Source: Cladochytrium replicatum (Eukaryota > Chytridiomycota > Chytridiomycetes > Cladochytriales > Cladochytriaceae). From it: a stretch of DNA of 64,000 bases. The position numbers were made by a program, and so were the translations under genes. The DNA lies in contig JAHLKD010000003.1 of assembly GCA_025526935.1 (NCBI GenBank), positions 372,001 to 436,000 on the forward strand, read 5' to 3'. The notes beneath the pieces are model-generated. The model had not been told where the DNA came from. It did not search any database and saw nothing but the letters and a program-made list of their open reading frames with translations. Position 1 is the stretch's first letter. Each line of letters begins with the position of its first letter. Of the stretch, positions 45,026 through 55,815 are shown piece after piece.

Positions 45026-45805
45026 AACCCGCCGATCCTTAGTTACTGTATATTGCTACATAATGGTGAAATACAGGCTTTCAAACAAACGTTTGAGAAT
45101 GACGAATCGTTCTCGTCCCTGGCACCCCCCCCTCTCTCAACTTACCGCAAGGCGAAAGGCGGCTCCCCACCGGGTCCGTGCATTCCGATACTGCGAAATA
45201 ATTATTGAACATAATTATTGAACATGACATCCTGTATAGCGGAATGTAAACATGCGTCTCTACTGGAGAGAGATATTGAGAAAAGAGCAGTTCTGGATAT
45301 GATGTGAGGATTTCGCAAATCATCTGGCTGGCACCTACAAACCCTCTCGTTCCTATGGACACTGCTCCAGAAATGATACTTCGGATAGCATACTGGTTGA
45401 AGACTTACGAAACCCGAACAGAACACTTCTTTCAGGGAACGTGAGTATGCCAGTGCACCGTGAACCACCAAGACCTATGGAACCACCATTGATACCAACG
45501 ACCTATCGGGTAGAAACTCGGACATTTGTGCTTGTTCTTTCTCTCGATTTCCATTAAACTCTTTCAAAAGCAACAACTCACAGGCTAGAACTGGAACCGT
45601 GTTCGCTGGTTTTACGATAGAAGAATTGGTATTCCACTCACCACCAATGATTCACATGGTAAAGAGCATTGTTTATCGTTCCACTGATATGATACATTGG
45701 TATACATTCAAGATTTGGAGTTTACAAAGTAACGAATAATATTTTATCAAATTACGCTGGCAAGGGCAACTTTACAAACATCACTTAGTGACTGATCCTT
45801 GTCAG
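45026..45805. other. Intergenic, no gene recognised
   Basis: Low-quality open frames only (for example 45081-45471 on the minus strand). It separates the transposon nest from the secreted-protein pair. Confidence 0.4.
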
Positions 45806-46771
45806 TCATTCCACGGAGGCCGGGACCGAATAATCTTTAAGCACGACAGTCAACGGCAACTCGCCCACCTTGACCGACACATCTCCATTCACAATAGCCT
45901 CGACCACACCGTCTTTCGAATCAATAGAGTCCACGATATCCAGCGCTTGCGACATAGTGAAGCCAAGAGTGGCCGGGATCACGTCGCTTTTCGCCGTCCT
46001 GCAAAGATGACTTATCAACAGCGAAAAAAGAAAACGAAATCTGAAATCAGCTCCCAACTCACGACTTTGCTTGAATCACGACGGATGATGACAACGGATC
46101 CGCTTCAACGCTCCCGATTTCAATCAAGTTGCCTCCAGACTTTGGTTTCACAGACATTTTCCCAGTGATCCCGACGACCGTCACAAGCACGCCTGAAAAG
46201 CCGTTCTTGAACTCAACCTCGATGTTCGCCACGCCCGAGAACAGCGCATCGAACGTTCCCGTCGTGTAAATTTTGGAAACCAAAGGTGTCTCGAGCGCGT
46301 CAAGTACGAGGGGAACCGGATCGCCGCTGCTGGCGGGAACGAACGTGATCGACGCGCTGGAGTTTGAGAGAGCGGCGCCGAGGAACGCGCCCGAATCGAT
46401 CGTGGAGTTGTAGAGACATGATGTGGGGAGAAAGTGGCGGGTGGACGCGGGGGTGATTTGAAGGTCGTTGCAGGAGATCAAGTTTGGATGATCTAATGTC
46501 GCGAGCGAGAATGCAAGAGACGTGTTTGAAGTTACTTTTGTGGTGGAAGTGCCCGTAAAGGCTAGCGAGAGGGTGAAGACTGGGCCAGAAATGCCTGTGA
46601 TGTCCAGTCCTCCCTCAATTAAATAAAACGCGGCAGTTAGAAAATCTATTGGATCAGCCAGAATGGCTGTATACTCATTGGCTGTACACTCACCACTTTC
46701 TCCACGGTGAATAACGATAGACCAACTGGCAAGAAAGTCAACAAGCAGAGAATAAGCGTAGGAACGAACAT
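45806..46771 (-). CDS. Secreted LEA/DUF3712-like protein, copy 1
   Basis: Exons 46771-46694, 46613-46063 and 45998-45806 give 273 residues. The first exon encodes a clear signal peptide (MFVPTLILCLLTFLPVGLSL). The body is rich in Ser, Thr, Val and Gly with alternating hydrophobic residues, as in beta-sandwich proteins. Around residues 150-200, ANIEVEFKNGFSGVLVTVVG resembles the N-x-x-F-x-V-x-V core of LEA-2/DUF3712 domains. Joining exons 2 and 3 makes VVIQAKSTAKSDVIPATLGF, which aligns with IVIAPKTVAVSGEIPAAVSF of the neighbour gene. Role unknown; extracellular or cell-surface by its signal. The assignment to DUF3712 is an inference from composition and the short core motif. Confidence 0.8.
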
Positions 46772-46961
46772 CTCGCGATTTGAGAGGGCTTAGCACGCGT
46801 TTTTTGCCACCATTCGGATCTTAATCTGCTTCATGAACAAATCTTTGATTTCAAATTTTAAAATGTATTTGAAACAGTCTGTGAATCTCTTACGATCACC
46901 GAATCCGGATAACCCAAGAAACAACAGCACTTCTAAAATCACACACAATGTATCAAACAAT

Positions 46962-47843
46962 TCATGCCTGGCCAGCGGGGATGGCCTTGTTACGGATAGC
47001 AACGGTGGTCTGGTAGTCACCGACCTTGATGATGGCGTCAGCGTTGACGGTAGCAGTGATGGTCTTGCCACCACCGATAGCGGTGATCAATGCGAGGGCC
47101 TGAGTGAGGGTGAAGGACACAGCGGCGGGGATCTCACCAGAGACGGCGACGGTCTTGGGGGCAATGACGATAGGTGTAGCGAGGGGGTTCTGGTTAATGG
47201 TGCCGAGGGTGATCTGCGAGCCGCCGACGGGGCCGGTGGCGGTGGAGGAGAGGGAGAGGAAGGTAAGGGGAACGGAGAAGGAGTTGTTGTTGGTGATCTT
47301 GACACCACCCTTGCCGCTGATCAAGGCGCTTAGGGAGACGACGAGTCCGAGCTTCTGGATAGTCTCGACGCCGGGGGCGGCGAGGAGGATGTTGGTGAAG
47401 GTACCGTCGGCGGAGACGACGGAGATAGCGCTTGCTGCGTTGGCGGCGTAGTTGCTGAGAACAACGGCACCAGCAGCCTTGGCAGCGTCGGTGGTGGGGT
47501 TGTAGGTGGCAGCTGCGGCGACGCTGACGATACCGCTGTCGGGGATCGAGGCGGGGAGGGTGAGGGAACCAGCACCGAAGGAAGCGGTGTTGTCAGCGTT
47601 ACCGAAGGTGAAGGCAACAGTCTTGCCAGCCTCGTCGGCGGTGGCCGAGAGGGTAGCGGTGAAGGTCAGGGAGAGCGAGTCAGCGGTAGAGGCAACGACA
47701 TCAAGGTTGGACTATAAAATTACAGATCCCTTAGCTCAAGTCCTATTTATAACAAATCCAATACTACTTACCACCGACTGAGGGACAGCGGCGTTGACTG
47801 CAGCGGCGGCAGCGAGGAAAGCGAACACGAGCTTGGAGAACAT
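46962..47843 (-). CDS. Secreted LEA/DUF3712-like protein, copy 2
   Basis: Exons 47843-47772 and 47711-46962 give 273 residues, the same length as the neighbour. The signal peptide is MFSKLVFAFLAAAAAVNA. The core motif KITNNNSFSVPLTFLSLS fits the N-x-F-x-V-P-L-T pattern of LEA-2-type domains, followed by GSQITLGTINQNPLATP. It lacks the second intron of copy 1. Codons end strongly in C, unlike copy 1, suggesting high expression. A TATA box lies 72 bp upstream. The gene is about 190 bp from its paralogue in the same orientation; a tandem duplication is likely, though the pair is well diverged. Confidence 0.82.
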
Positions 47844-47914
47844 GATTTTCTTTGAAGTTTTGAGGTTGAGAAGAGCAGAGTGTGCGATATGTCCAACAGT
47901 GGTGAGACGGCCCG

Positions 47915-47922
47915 TATTTATA
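47915..47922 (-). promoter_or_regulatory. TATA box of the copy 2 secreted-protein gene
   Basis: TATAAATA on the minus strand, 72 bp before the ATG at 47843, in a CG-poor setting. Position and sequence fit a core promoter of a strongly expressed gene. Confidence 0.6.
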
Positions 47923-48829
47923 AGACAACCCTTAACAAGCAGCCAAGCGAGAGAAATTTTGTGAATATCAAAATTAGCAACCCCTTTTTATCCATCACGA
48001 GCCAAGAAATTTTCATACGTCACCACGTGCGGAGAGCACGCCTGACTAGGCCCCTATTAATTGCGCAAGGGCCAAATGTGACGGCCTCGCAGCAGTTGCG
48101 ATCAGATCAGAGAGCAGTGAACGAACGATGTTGTTCGTGCAAGTTGGAGTGATGATGTTCAGCACGCTTGAACACTGCGCACACAAATTTTCATAAGCAC
48201 AGCCGCTCATCAATCCATGATGATGGTGCACGTCACCTGATCGATGACCCTTCCGTGTACCAAAAACGCCCAGGACATCAGATTGTCTGATCACGGCAAA
48301 CAACGACATCATCAATCATGAGGATGGCAGAATCTCCCTTACGGTGGCAATATTTTACATATTTTGACAATGCAAAATTGCAGATTGGGTACTTGTGGGT
48401 GGTGGGTCGTAGCGTGGTGGGATCAGCAAGGGTTGGGCGCAGTTGATGAGGATGTGATTATGATAAACTAGTTTTTGCGGAACATTGGGAGAACTTTACG
48501 AGTGGTATCTTAAAATGGACACAACTCAACTACATGCATTTTTCAACTGCTGTTAATGGGTGTGCATCAAAATTCGCGTTCGCAGTTCAGCACACCCTCG
48601 TCTCATCCGTATCTTCCTGCGAATCCATCATCTCCACGTCCTCTGCTTCGCTCCGACCCTTCGCCCTCCCTCCCCGTCCTTCATCCTCCATCGCTGGTCA
48701 ACCTAATCGATCCAATCCCGACTCCACCTTCCCTCCTCGCTTTTGCACTGTTGCTACAGATGGCTGTCTCATCATACCAACTCCTCCCAAACGTGGACTC
48801 CCTATGTTCAAGCTTCCAGACAATGCATT
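47923..48829. other. Intergenic, no gene recognised
   Basis: Plus-strand open frames at 48534-48906 are CT-rich and proline/serine-rich without a recognised product; they look like the complement of purine-rich non-coding sequence. No repeat was recognised. Confidence 0.4.
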
Positions 48830-49146
48830 GCATGTCAAGCCAGGAATCGTTGTTACCCACCGCCACATTGTTTGATTGCGCGTTCGCCCAGGACGATGTG
48901 ATCTAGGATATGCTGATAGAGAAAGACGGATCCGCGGTGTCCGCGACCGAGCTTGCGCTGCTCAATGAAGAAGTGGGAGTAGTAGCCTTGGTTGAATGCG
49001 GCGGACAAGAGCTGTTGTGGGTTGAGAGGTTTGGAGGAGAGTGGAGTGGGAGAGTAGGAGGGGTAAAGGGGTGGATGGGTAAAGGAGGCATGGGGAGGCG
49101 CTCTGAGGAGGGGACCATTGTCAGGGAATGATGTCGAGGAATACAC
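48830..49146 (-). pseudogene. IKS1-like protein kinase, N-lobe fragment
   Basis: A proline/serine-rich lead is followed by FNQGYYSHFFIEQRKLGRGH, then RGSVFLYQHILD and GERAIKQ, the glycine loop and lysine strand typical of IKS1-type kinases (usual form FFIEERKLGRG-x-RGSVF). A one-base shift follows; in the next frame VAVGNNDSWLDMQ matches the V-x-VG-[DN]-N-x-x-WL that comes next in the family. Beyond this no kinase sequence is seen: the HRD and DFG parts are absent. It is the stump of a dead gene. Confidence 0.65.
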
Positions 49147-49499
49147 GCTCGGAACCCCTCCAACTGAATGCTGCCTATTGAAACACAGTCATCTCGCCCA
49201 CAACAATCCCATCAGTGTGCACGTAGTGATCCAATTGTAGCAGAATAGCTACCTTCCGGCAACTGTCTCGCCCCACCGCTCTTTGATGTTAAGTTTACGA
49301 CAGGGTTGTCGTGGGTGTTGTTTTGCCTTTGCCGGTTAGCTGACTGAAGACCGAACGATGGCCGCTTGTGTCTTTAAGCAGCGTTGACGTGCTGAACACA
49401 TGCCCAAGCGACGGCCCATTGATCACTAGTGTGTACCATAAATCCAATCAAACAAAATGTTCATAATCGCTCGAATATTCTTGCATCAACTGACTTACC

Positions 49500-51885
49500 G
49501 TTAGACCCCCGGTCTACCTCCGCAAGCATCTGCTCCACTCTCTCCACCGTCTCACCCACACTCCCCCTGTCCAAAATCAACACCTTCATGTCTCCCATGA
49601 TCAACTTTGAGCTCATCCCGATGTTAATCGCAGTCTCCTACTTGGCCCCAGTGAGCAACCATACACTCAGATTTGCCCTCAGCAATTACTCGATCATCTC
49701 CGGCACCTCGTTCTGCAACTTATGCTCGATCGCCGTTGCGCCAACAAGCTGCAACTCCCTCTCCACAGCCGCGCACACGGCGTCGATCCTCCCCTCCCGA
49801 TCCTCAAGGCTCCGCTCGGCCTCGTCCAGCGCCTCACGGAACACAATGTAATCGTCACACTCATATCCTGCATTGCGATTTTCAGAGTGCGCAACCCTCC
49901 GTCGAGAAACGCTCGAGTGCCTCGTTTGTGGCTTCAATGTTCGCGGGTGGGTTGACGGCGTGGTCTTTTCCTAGTCCCTCGAGGATGATGTTGTAAGCGC
50001 CTTTGCAGTAAAATAGGATCCTGTCCGTGCAGTCGCCGATACCCGTCTGCGGAGGGTTCAAAGATCCGCCTTTTCCACCAGAGACCCGTCGCACAACTGC
50101 AGACATAGGCTTGCGCGCAGATGTGAGCTCCAACGCCGCAAGCTGCTCGTACACGAGCGGCTCGTCGCGGTTCGCGGGGTGAGAGCAAGCTCACGGTGTT
50201 CCCGCTGCGCGTGGTGAGTAGGAACTTGTTTGCCGCGACACCGCTTATCGGGAGACTGCGACTCGTACACGTACTTCCCAGTCCGCTCTTCGAGCGACGG
50301 AATCACACTATGATAGAGTCCAGGCGCTAAACGAAGCTCCGTTGCTTGAACTTTGATCCACGCGGCGTTACGTCGTCCTGCACACATCATCAACTCGCCG
50401 TCTCTGCATTCAACAATTTGTCCTACCTGTATAACTTCAAGAAGACCTCCGGGTTTTAATCTCCCCATGCACCCTCCCCCCAAACCACCACTGCACCATC
50501 TTCATCTCGTTCCGCGTCAGCGTCCTCGTCTTATCGCTGAAGATGTACTCCACAGAACCGAGATCCTCGTTCAGACCCGTGTTGCTCGGCTTGATCTTGT
50601 ACTTCGCCGGCTTCGCAGCAGGATTCCAGTCGTTCTCGGTCGAATGGCTCCCATCAGCGTGTCCCAAAACATGAACCGTCCCTGCGCAAGCCGCACCACC
50701 TCCATCGAAACAAACAGCGAGATCGGGATGACGTCCGTGTAAATCCCAAAGTACAAAAACACCGTTGTCAGCGCGTTCCGCAAAAGAAGTCGAAACGGGC
50801 CAGCTCCTGAGTTCATTCATCTCTCCAAACAAAAACATCTCTTACCGCCAAAAACGATCGATCCTGCGGACCAAGGTACACTCGACCGCATAATCTACCA
50901 TCTCCCCGCCAGCCTCCTGCGCCGTCTCCTGCCTTTCAAGACCCGTGTACGTCACAAGCTCAAGCGCGACGCTCGACGCCAGTATCGCCGTGTTGATCAC
51001 AAAAGCCCACAGCACAAACGTGTTCAGCTTCCTCTGCAGCGTTTACGCATTCCTCGTCGCTTGCTTCAGGTTCTTTATGATCTTTGTGTTGGAACCGACG
51101 TGTGCCCAGACGAGTTTTTGCTGCGGAGTACGGCGCCGCGGAGGAGGAGCTGGTTCATCGTGAGCGGGGTTGTGGTCTGCGGGCGAGGCTGCGTGGGGCC
51201 GATGGTGCCGCCGAGCGAGTGGCGGTCACGCTGGAGGGTCGAGCAGAGGATCACACGGCCGTTCGAAGGTTTTCAGGTTCGGGTTGGGGAGTCGCATTCG
51301 ATGCGGCCATGGAGGGTTTATACGGAGTTGAAGGATGTGTGCGAGGAGAGCTTGTGGAAACCATTGTGACGCCTTAAATTGGTTTCTCTGTTTACGACGA
51401 ATTAGGGGAAGCATAGTTCACTGCGCTGCTCTGATATTGGGCAACTCACCTCACCCATCAAGTTCGGCCGTATCGATAAAGCAAGACCTATCCTGGCTCG
51501 ACGATAATCATAGAATGAAAATCAAATCCCCTGGGGGGATATTCCTGGACAGCATTTCCAGCTTTTGTCCTTGGCGATACACAGTATACACAACATTGTT
51601 GGCATCTCCGTCAGCCCGGCACCGTTTACTTTTGAAAATCCAAAAGTCGTTACGCACATCATCGCGTGTGGGTTTCCGCTTACTTAGTCTTCCAAAAGCT
51701 TTGCGGCGGTGAATACAAGGACGAGGAGGAGCAGGAACACCTGCGATGTCGGCGAAAGCGAAGAAGAGCAGTGAGGACGGAGAGTGCTCCTGCAAGGAAA
51801 TACAGGTTATAGAACTGCTGGAAAAGTGGGAGGTGGAGGAGTTTGGATTAATTCCCAAGTCAATCTGACTATCATGTCCTTGCAT
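49500..51885 (-). pseudogene. P4-type ATPase (lipid flippase), decayed
   Basis: Family landmarks appear in order on the minus strand in different frames. RDDVRNDFWIFKSKRC and SRNIPPGDLIFI lie in 51885-51508, then FIDTAELDG joining ETNL over a possible intron at about 51480-51380. HVGSNTKIIKNLKQATRN is near 51080, VIPISLFVSMEVVRLAQGRF near 50700, SVEYIFSDKTRTLTRNEMKM near 50550, LTSARKPMSAVVRR and RILFYCKGAYNII near 50100-50000, QLVGATAIEHKLQNEVPE near 49730, and LLTGAK-stop-ETAINIG near 49640. The phosphorylation motif DKTGTLT is DKTRTLT and TGDK is TGAK followed by a stop, so it cannot work. The C-terminal hinge (GDGANDV) and last helices are missing. Confidence 0.8.
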
Positions 51886-52221
51886 CTTACCTGAGTAAGG
51901 CTTTGGCCAGTCCCAGTTTGCTCATGATCTATGTCATCAAATGCATCTGCATGACTCTCCAGCAATCCTCCCTACCATCTGCCTTCCCAGTTCCGCCAAG
52001 AGGCCCACCTCCCATACCGTAGAATGGCTAAAGTTGGTCAACCACATGCCAAGTACAAATGGTTTCGCACGCATGGCTGTTTGATTCACATTTAACTGTC
52101 ACCGCTGTATCGGCGATGATATGAGGTGGAAGTTTGGCACGATCAAAGGAAGGCAAGATTGGAGAGATGGACAGAAGACAGCTATTGGCTAAGTGATGCC
52201 CAAAATATATTAACTATACAG
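51886..52221. other. Intergenic, nothing recognised
   Basis: About 340 bp between the two pseudogenes, without a recognised feature. Confidence 0.4.
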
Positions 52222-55200
52222 TCACAATCTGTTCAGAAACTGGCACAGTGAAATAATGTGGGGATGGGAGGGTGGGAGTAGCCTTCTGCAGATCTGTAGA
52301 GCTTCATTTCCACACTCGCATGCTGATGCATGCTCTCGTGTTCCGTACATTTTGACTTTGATTGCGTGTGATTCTTCATACAACTGCATGGCTTTGGCAT
52401 ATTCACTTTGACGAGATGCAACCTGTCCCATGTTGTCGAGTGTTGTGGCAACTGATGCATGCTCCCGTGTTCCATACACTTTGACTGTGATTGCAAGTGA
52501 TTCTTCATACAACTGCATGGCTTTGGCATATTCACCTTGACTATCTGCAACCCGTCCCATGTTGTTGAGTGTTGTGGCAACATCTGCATGCTCCCGTGTG
52601 TTGTAGTGTGCAGTTCTTCTTTTAAGTAATTCTTGTAAGAAGTCTACTCGCTGCGAAAAATATCCAATAAATGAACAAAACGATTCACATTGGGGCTGTA
52701 AGTTATCCAATGAGTATAATAGTTCAGAAAAACTTTCAACAGAATCTGGAGGGATGTTTTGACTGATCGCCGCGACATGTGAGAGAAGAGCTTTTGCTAA
52801 TGGAATCTTTGAGCTTTCAAACTGATGGTGAACTTCCTTGGGAAATATATTGAGAAGTGACTTCAATGATATTTGTGATAATGTTCGTCGGGTGGACGGC
52901 AACGACACAGATAATACGACTTGCTGAATAAGCTGGTGTGTAGATAACATGTTATTGGGTGAATCATACAGAAGCGACTGACTGTGCAATTTGCGAAGCA
53001 AATCTTGGGTATTGAAATTTGACTTTTCGATACCTTCAACTTCATCTTCAGATACCAGAAGCACAACTTGGTCAACAAGATCAAATGGAAGATCACGACT
53101 GACATAGAATGAAAGAACCTGCATAAGCAATGATGCGGCATTGCCGATGGTGTCAAGACCTGCTCTAATGATAGCCGCCAGTGACACGGATGCAACTCCA
53201 AGTCTGGGATCAGGGCTTTCTGCAAGGTAACTGGCAATACGTCTGACCAGAACTGAGAAATTGGTTTGTTCTCTTTCCATGAATGCTGCTGCTTGCTCTG
53301 CTGCAAGTGGGAGTCCGTCAATGTGTTGAATGAGCTTGTTGAGTGCATCAACTTCATTTTTGTCAACTGTGAGATAATCAAACTTTTGGTCCACTCGTTG
53401 CTTTAAGAATTTATAAGTTACATCGCTTGGCCAAGTCTCTACCTGAACATTCTTAGCTAGTGGATCAATCCACTGTCGCATCTTGAAAGCCAAGCCAGCA
53501 TTGGATCAAGAAGTAACAACAACATCTCCACTCAAAGTGGAAACAAGAATTTGATCAAGCACTGATTCATCATCAACATTGTCAGGGACCAGAAGATAGC
53601 GATGAAACTTTGTCAATTTATCACCCATGAAACTCACAATGTCCGCAGAGTCCATTGACTCAAAGCCAACCAATCCAAACTGACTCAGCATAAGCACGCA
53701 AAGATAACACTGCAGTCGCAGCAGTATTGCAAGGAATCCAGAATATTGAGTCATAAGACTTTTGCTGCTGCTTGGCGAACTGCCGTGCAGCGCTTGATTT
53801 ACCCATCCCCCCGGCTACAAGAATTACTGCACCATGATTGACAAGTTGCTTCTGAATCTCTGACAATACATCATCACGACCAATAAAATGTGACGGTGGT
53901 TTCGGCAATGTGCTGAGAATATCTACAAAGATTAATGGAACGATAAATATGACATAGTTTTGTTCATACATAAACCTAACTGAGACTCGCTCCTTGAGAG
54001 GGTTGACCAAGTCAATGACATTGTAAGTACTGTCATACAACTTCTCTGCAGTAGGGGAAAGATGAATACAGTTGTGTGCAAAGAGACTTGAAATTGTGTT
54101 ACGAAGGGTTTGGCCAACCCAGTCTGATTGTGAGCTAATTCAACAAATGCATCCTGAGAGAAAACACTGACAAACTGATCATTTGAGAAAGACTGCAGTG
54201 CTGAATCGAATTTTGGAAGCTCATTGAAAGAAACAACATTTCCTGCTGCATCAACTGTGTCAACTAGCACTGGACACAGCCGAACGTTGGGTGACTTTCC
54301 AGCAAGCTCGATCCCCTTCTCAATCTCTATCAGCACATTGTCTTCCTTCCTGTGATGTTTCAAAATGATTAGCAAGTAAATACTGTACCATGTAGCCAGG
54401 CAAGAACATTGTTGTTCATAGTCTTGATCGATTCTGCACTGAGAAGGTACACGATTACGCGGCTCTGCTGCAACCCTTTGATGAACCCCCTCTCCAGTTC
54501 TGCGCGTTGTTGAGACATTGTTGGTCCCAGAAAACGTCCACCTTGGTCCCCAATCGGCGCTTCCCGACTTTCTCCAAGAACGGCACCAGCATCTTCACGA
54601 GTTCCCCTTCGTTCTGGCGGCGATAAGAAACGAAAATATCGTGATGGGCAACACGGTGCTCTTTGCACGTCCATTTCGCGGCAGTAGGCGGGACAGGTTC
54701 CGGTTTTGGAAGCGATGGGCTAGCGACCTGACCCAAAAAAAGGGACGATGAAGTTAAGCTTTTGTTTCCCGAAACACATCTGTTTACTTACCTCGCGCAC
54801 CCGCCATTCCACAAGAATGGGTGATTTGGAGGCCAAAGCGGTCGCAATATCGCGATCATCCCAGATGGACAGTCCTGAATCCGTGTTAATGCGGAATCTA
54901 GGGGAGTGCTGATTGAAGCGGTGGCCACCCAGTTCGAGTTTCGAGAGTGCGGGGGATGCAAAGTCACTGAACTTGACATCGATGGGCACTTCCAGCTGCA
55001 CATGCTCCGTGTCCGACTTGTTTGAGAGGGCTGATTGACTGTATGGTTACAGTCACAGTAGCGATCCTTTCCGTCTTGTCCTTCTTGAACGGCTTTTTGA
55101 ATCCCTTCATTTGTACCATTGGTGGTGGAGCGTGTGAAAATTGGCTGAATTTTTCGAAGAAAGTCCCCAATAAGTCGTTCCAATAGGATTGAGTCGTTGT

Positions 55201-55339
55201 TCAAGAAGACAATGATAAGTGCAGGATCTTCGTCTACTAAAATGTGTGAGGAAACCAAAGAAAATAAAGGTTCCTCATGAATAAGGCAAACTTTATATGA
55301 CCACCAGAAACGCAAAAGCGGTATGGATTGGTATCTCAT
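52222..55339 (-). pseudogene. TIR / NB-ARC / TPR receptor-like gene, frameshifted with a stop
   Basis: Order on the minus strand: an N-terminal part of unknown fold (55339-54792, including VPIDVKFSDFASPALSKLEL); a clear intron 54791-54728; a TIR domain (HHDIFVSYRRQNEGELVKML, VDVFWDQQCLNNAQNW, then after a frameshift in a G run near 54490 GFIKGLQQSRVIVYLLSAES and DNVLIEIEKGIEL); an NB-ARC domain with PSHFIGRD, P-loop VAGGMGKSSAARQ, a second frameshift near 53700, Walker B RYLLVPDNVDD, then VVVTS-stop-SNAGLAFKM where TSR is expected (TGA 53508-53506, likely from CGA), and GLPLAAEQAAAF; and two and a half TPR units (HADVATTLNNMGRVADSQGE). It ends at 52222. Such proteins act as intracellular sensors; this copy is broken three or more times. 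Confidence 0.8.
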
Positions 55340-55815
55340 CGTTTAAAAGCATTCGGCTTCGATCGTGCTCTCCATTATCATCACATACCATATCGATTTC
55401 ATTGTGATACTAACAATCATCCAAGTACTACTACTATGATTATTCAATTGTCCAATTACTATTATTATATCATCGACATTTGCTACCTGCCGGTCTCGAA
55501 CCGTGTCCCTTTTTTCATTCTCTTTTCTTCAACATTCTGAACCACCAGGTGAGCTGGTGAGAGCTGAGCTGAGGTGAGCTGAGCTGGGTGGGTTTGGTTG
55601 CCCGTGCCCAGTCCACTCCAACTGACGGCGTTTTCATTGCTAATGGGCTTCTCTTTCAGCACCTTCTACCACTACTTCCATCCTTGCTGATAATACTTGT
55701 GGTGCTCATCATTCCCTGCTGTTGGCGAACCACTGAAACCTGTATTCTCGCGGGCATTCAATCTTGAGGGTTACTCACCTCGCCCGCTTGACAACTTTGC
55801 CTTGTCTCCCGATCT
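55340..55815. other. Divergent intergenic region between receptor remnant and ubiquitin hydrolase
   Basis: Holds GAGCTGAGCTGAGGTGAGCT-like short tandem repeats at about 55550-55590. On the minus strand at 55485-55570, GGTTCGAGACC and TGGTTCAGAATG resemble pol III B and A boxes, but no tRNA fold was found. It probably contains the promoter of the hydrolase. Confidence 0.45.

Noticed and set aside
48534-48906. Pro/Ser-rich plus-strand frames as a secreted protein
   Set aside because: Two overlapping frames have the same low-complexity look, which reflects CT-rich sequence opposite the kinase fragment.
53502-53512. Intron removing the in-frame TGA of the NB-ARC domain
   Set aside because: No GT-AG pair around the stop keeps the VVVTS to GLAFKM region in frame, and a CGA to TGA change explains it simply.
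55485-55570. tRNA-like sequence with A-box and B-box resemblance on the minus strand
   Set aside because: Acceptor and anticodon arms do not pair; only the box motifs fit, which can happen by chance.
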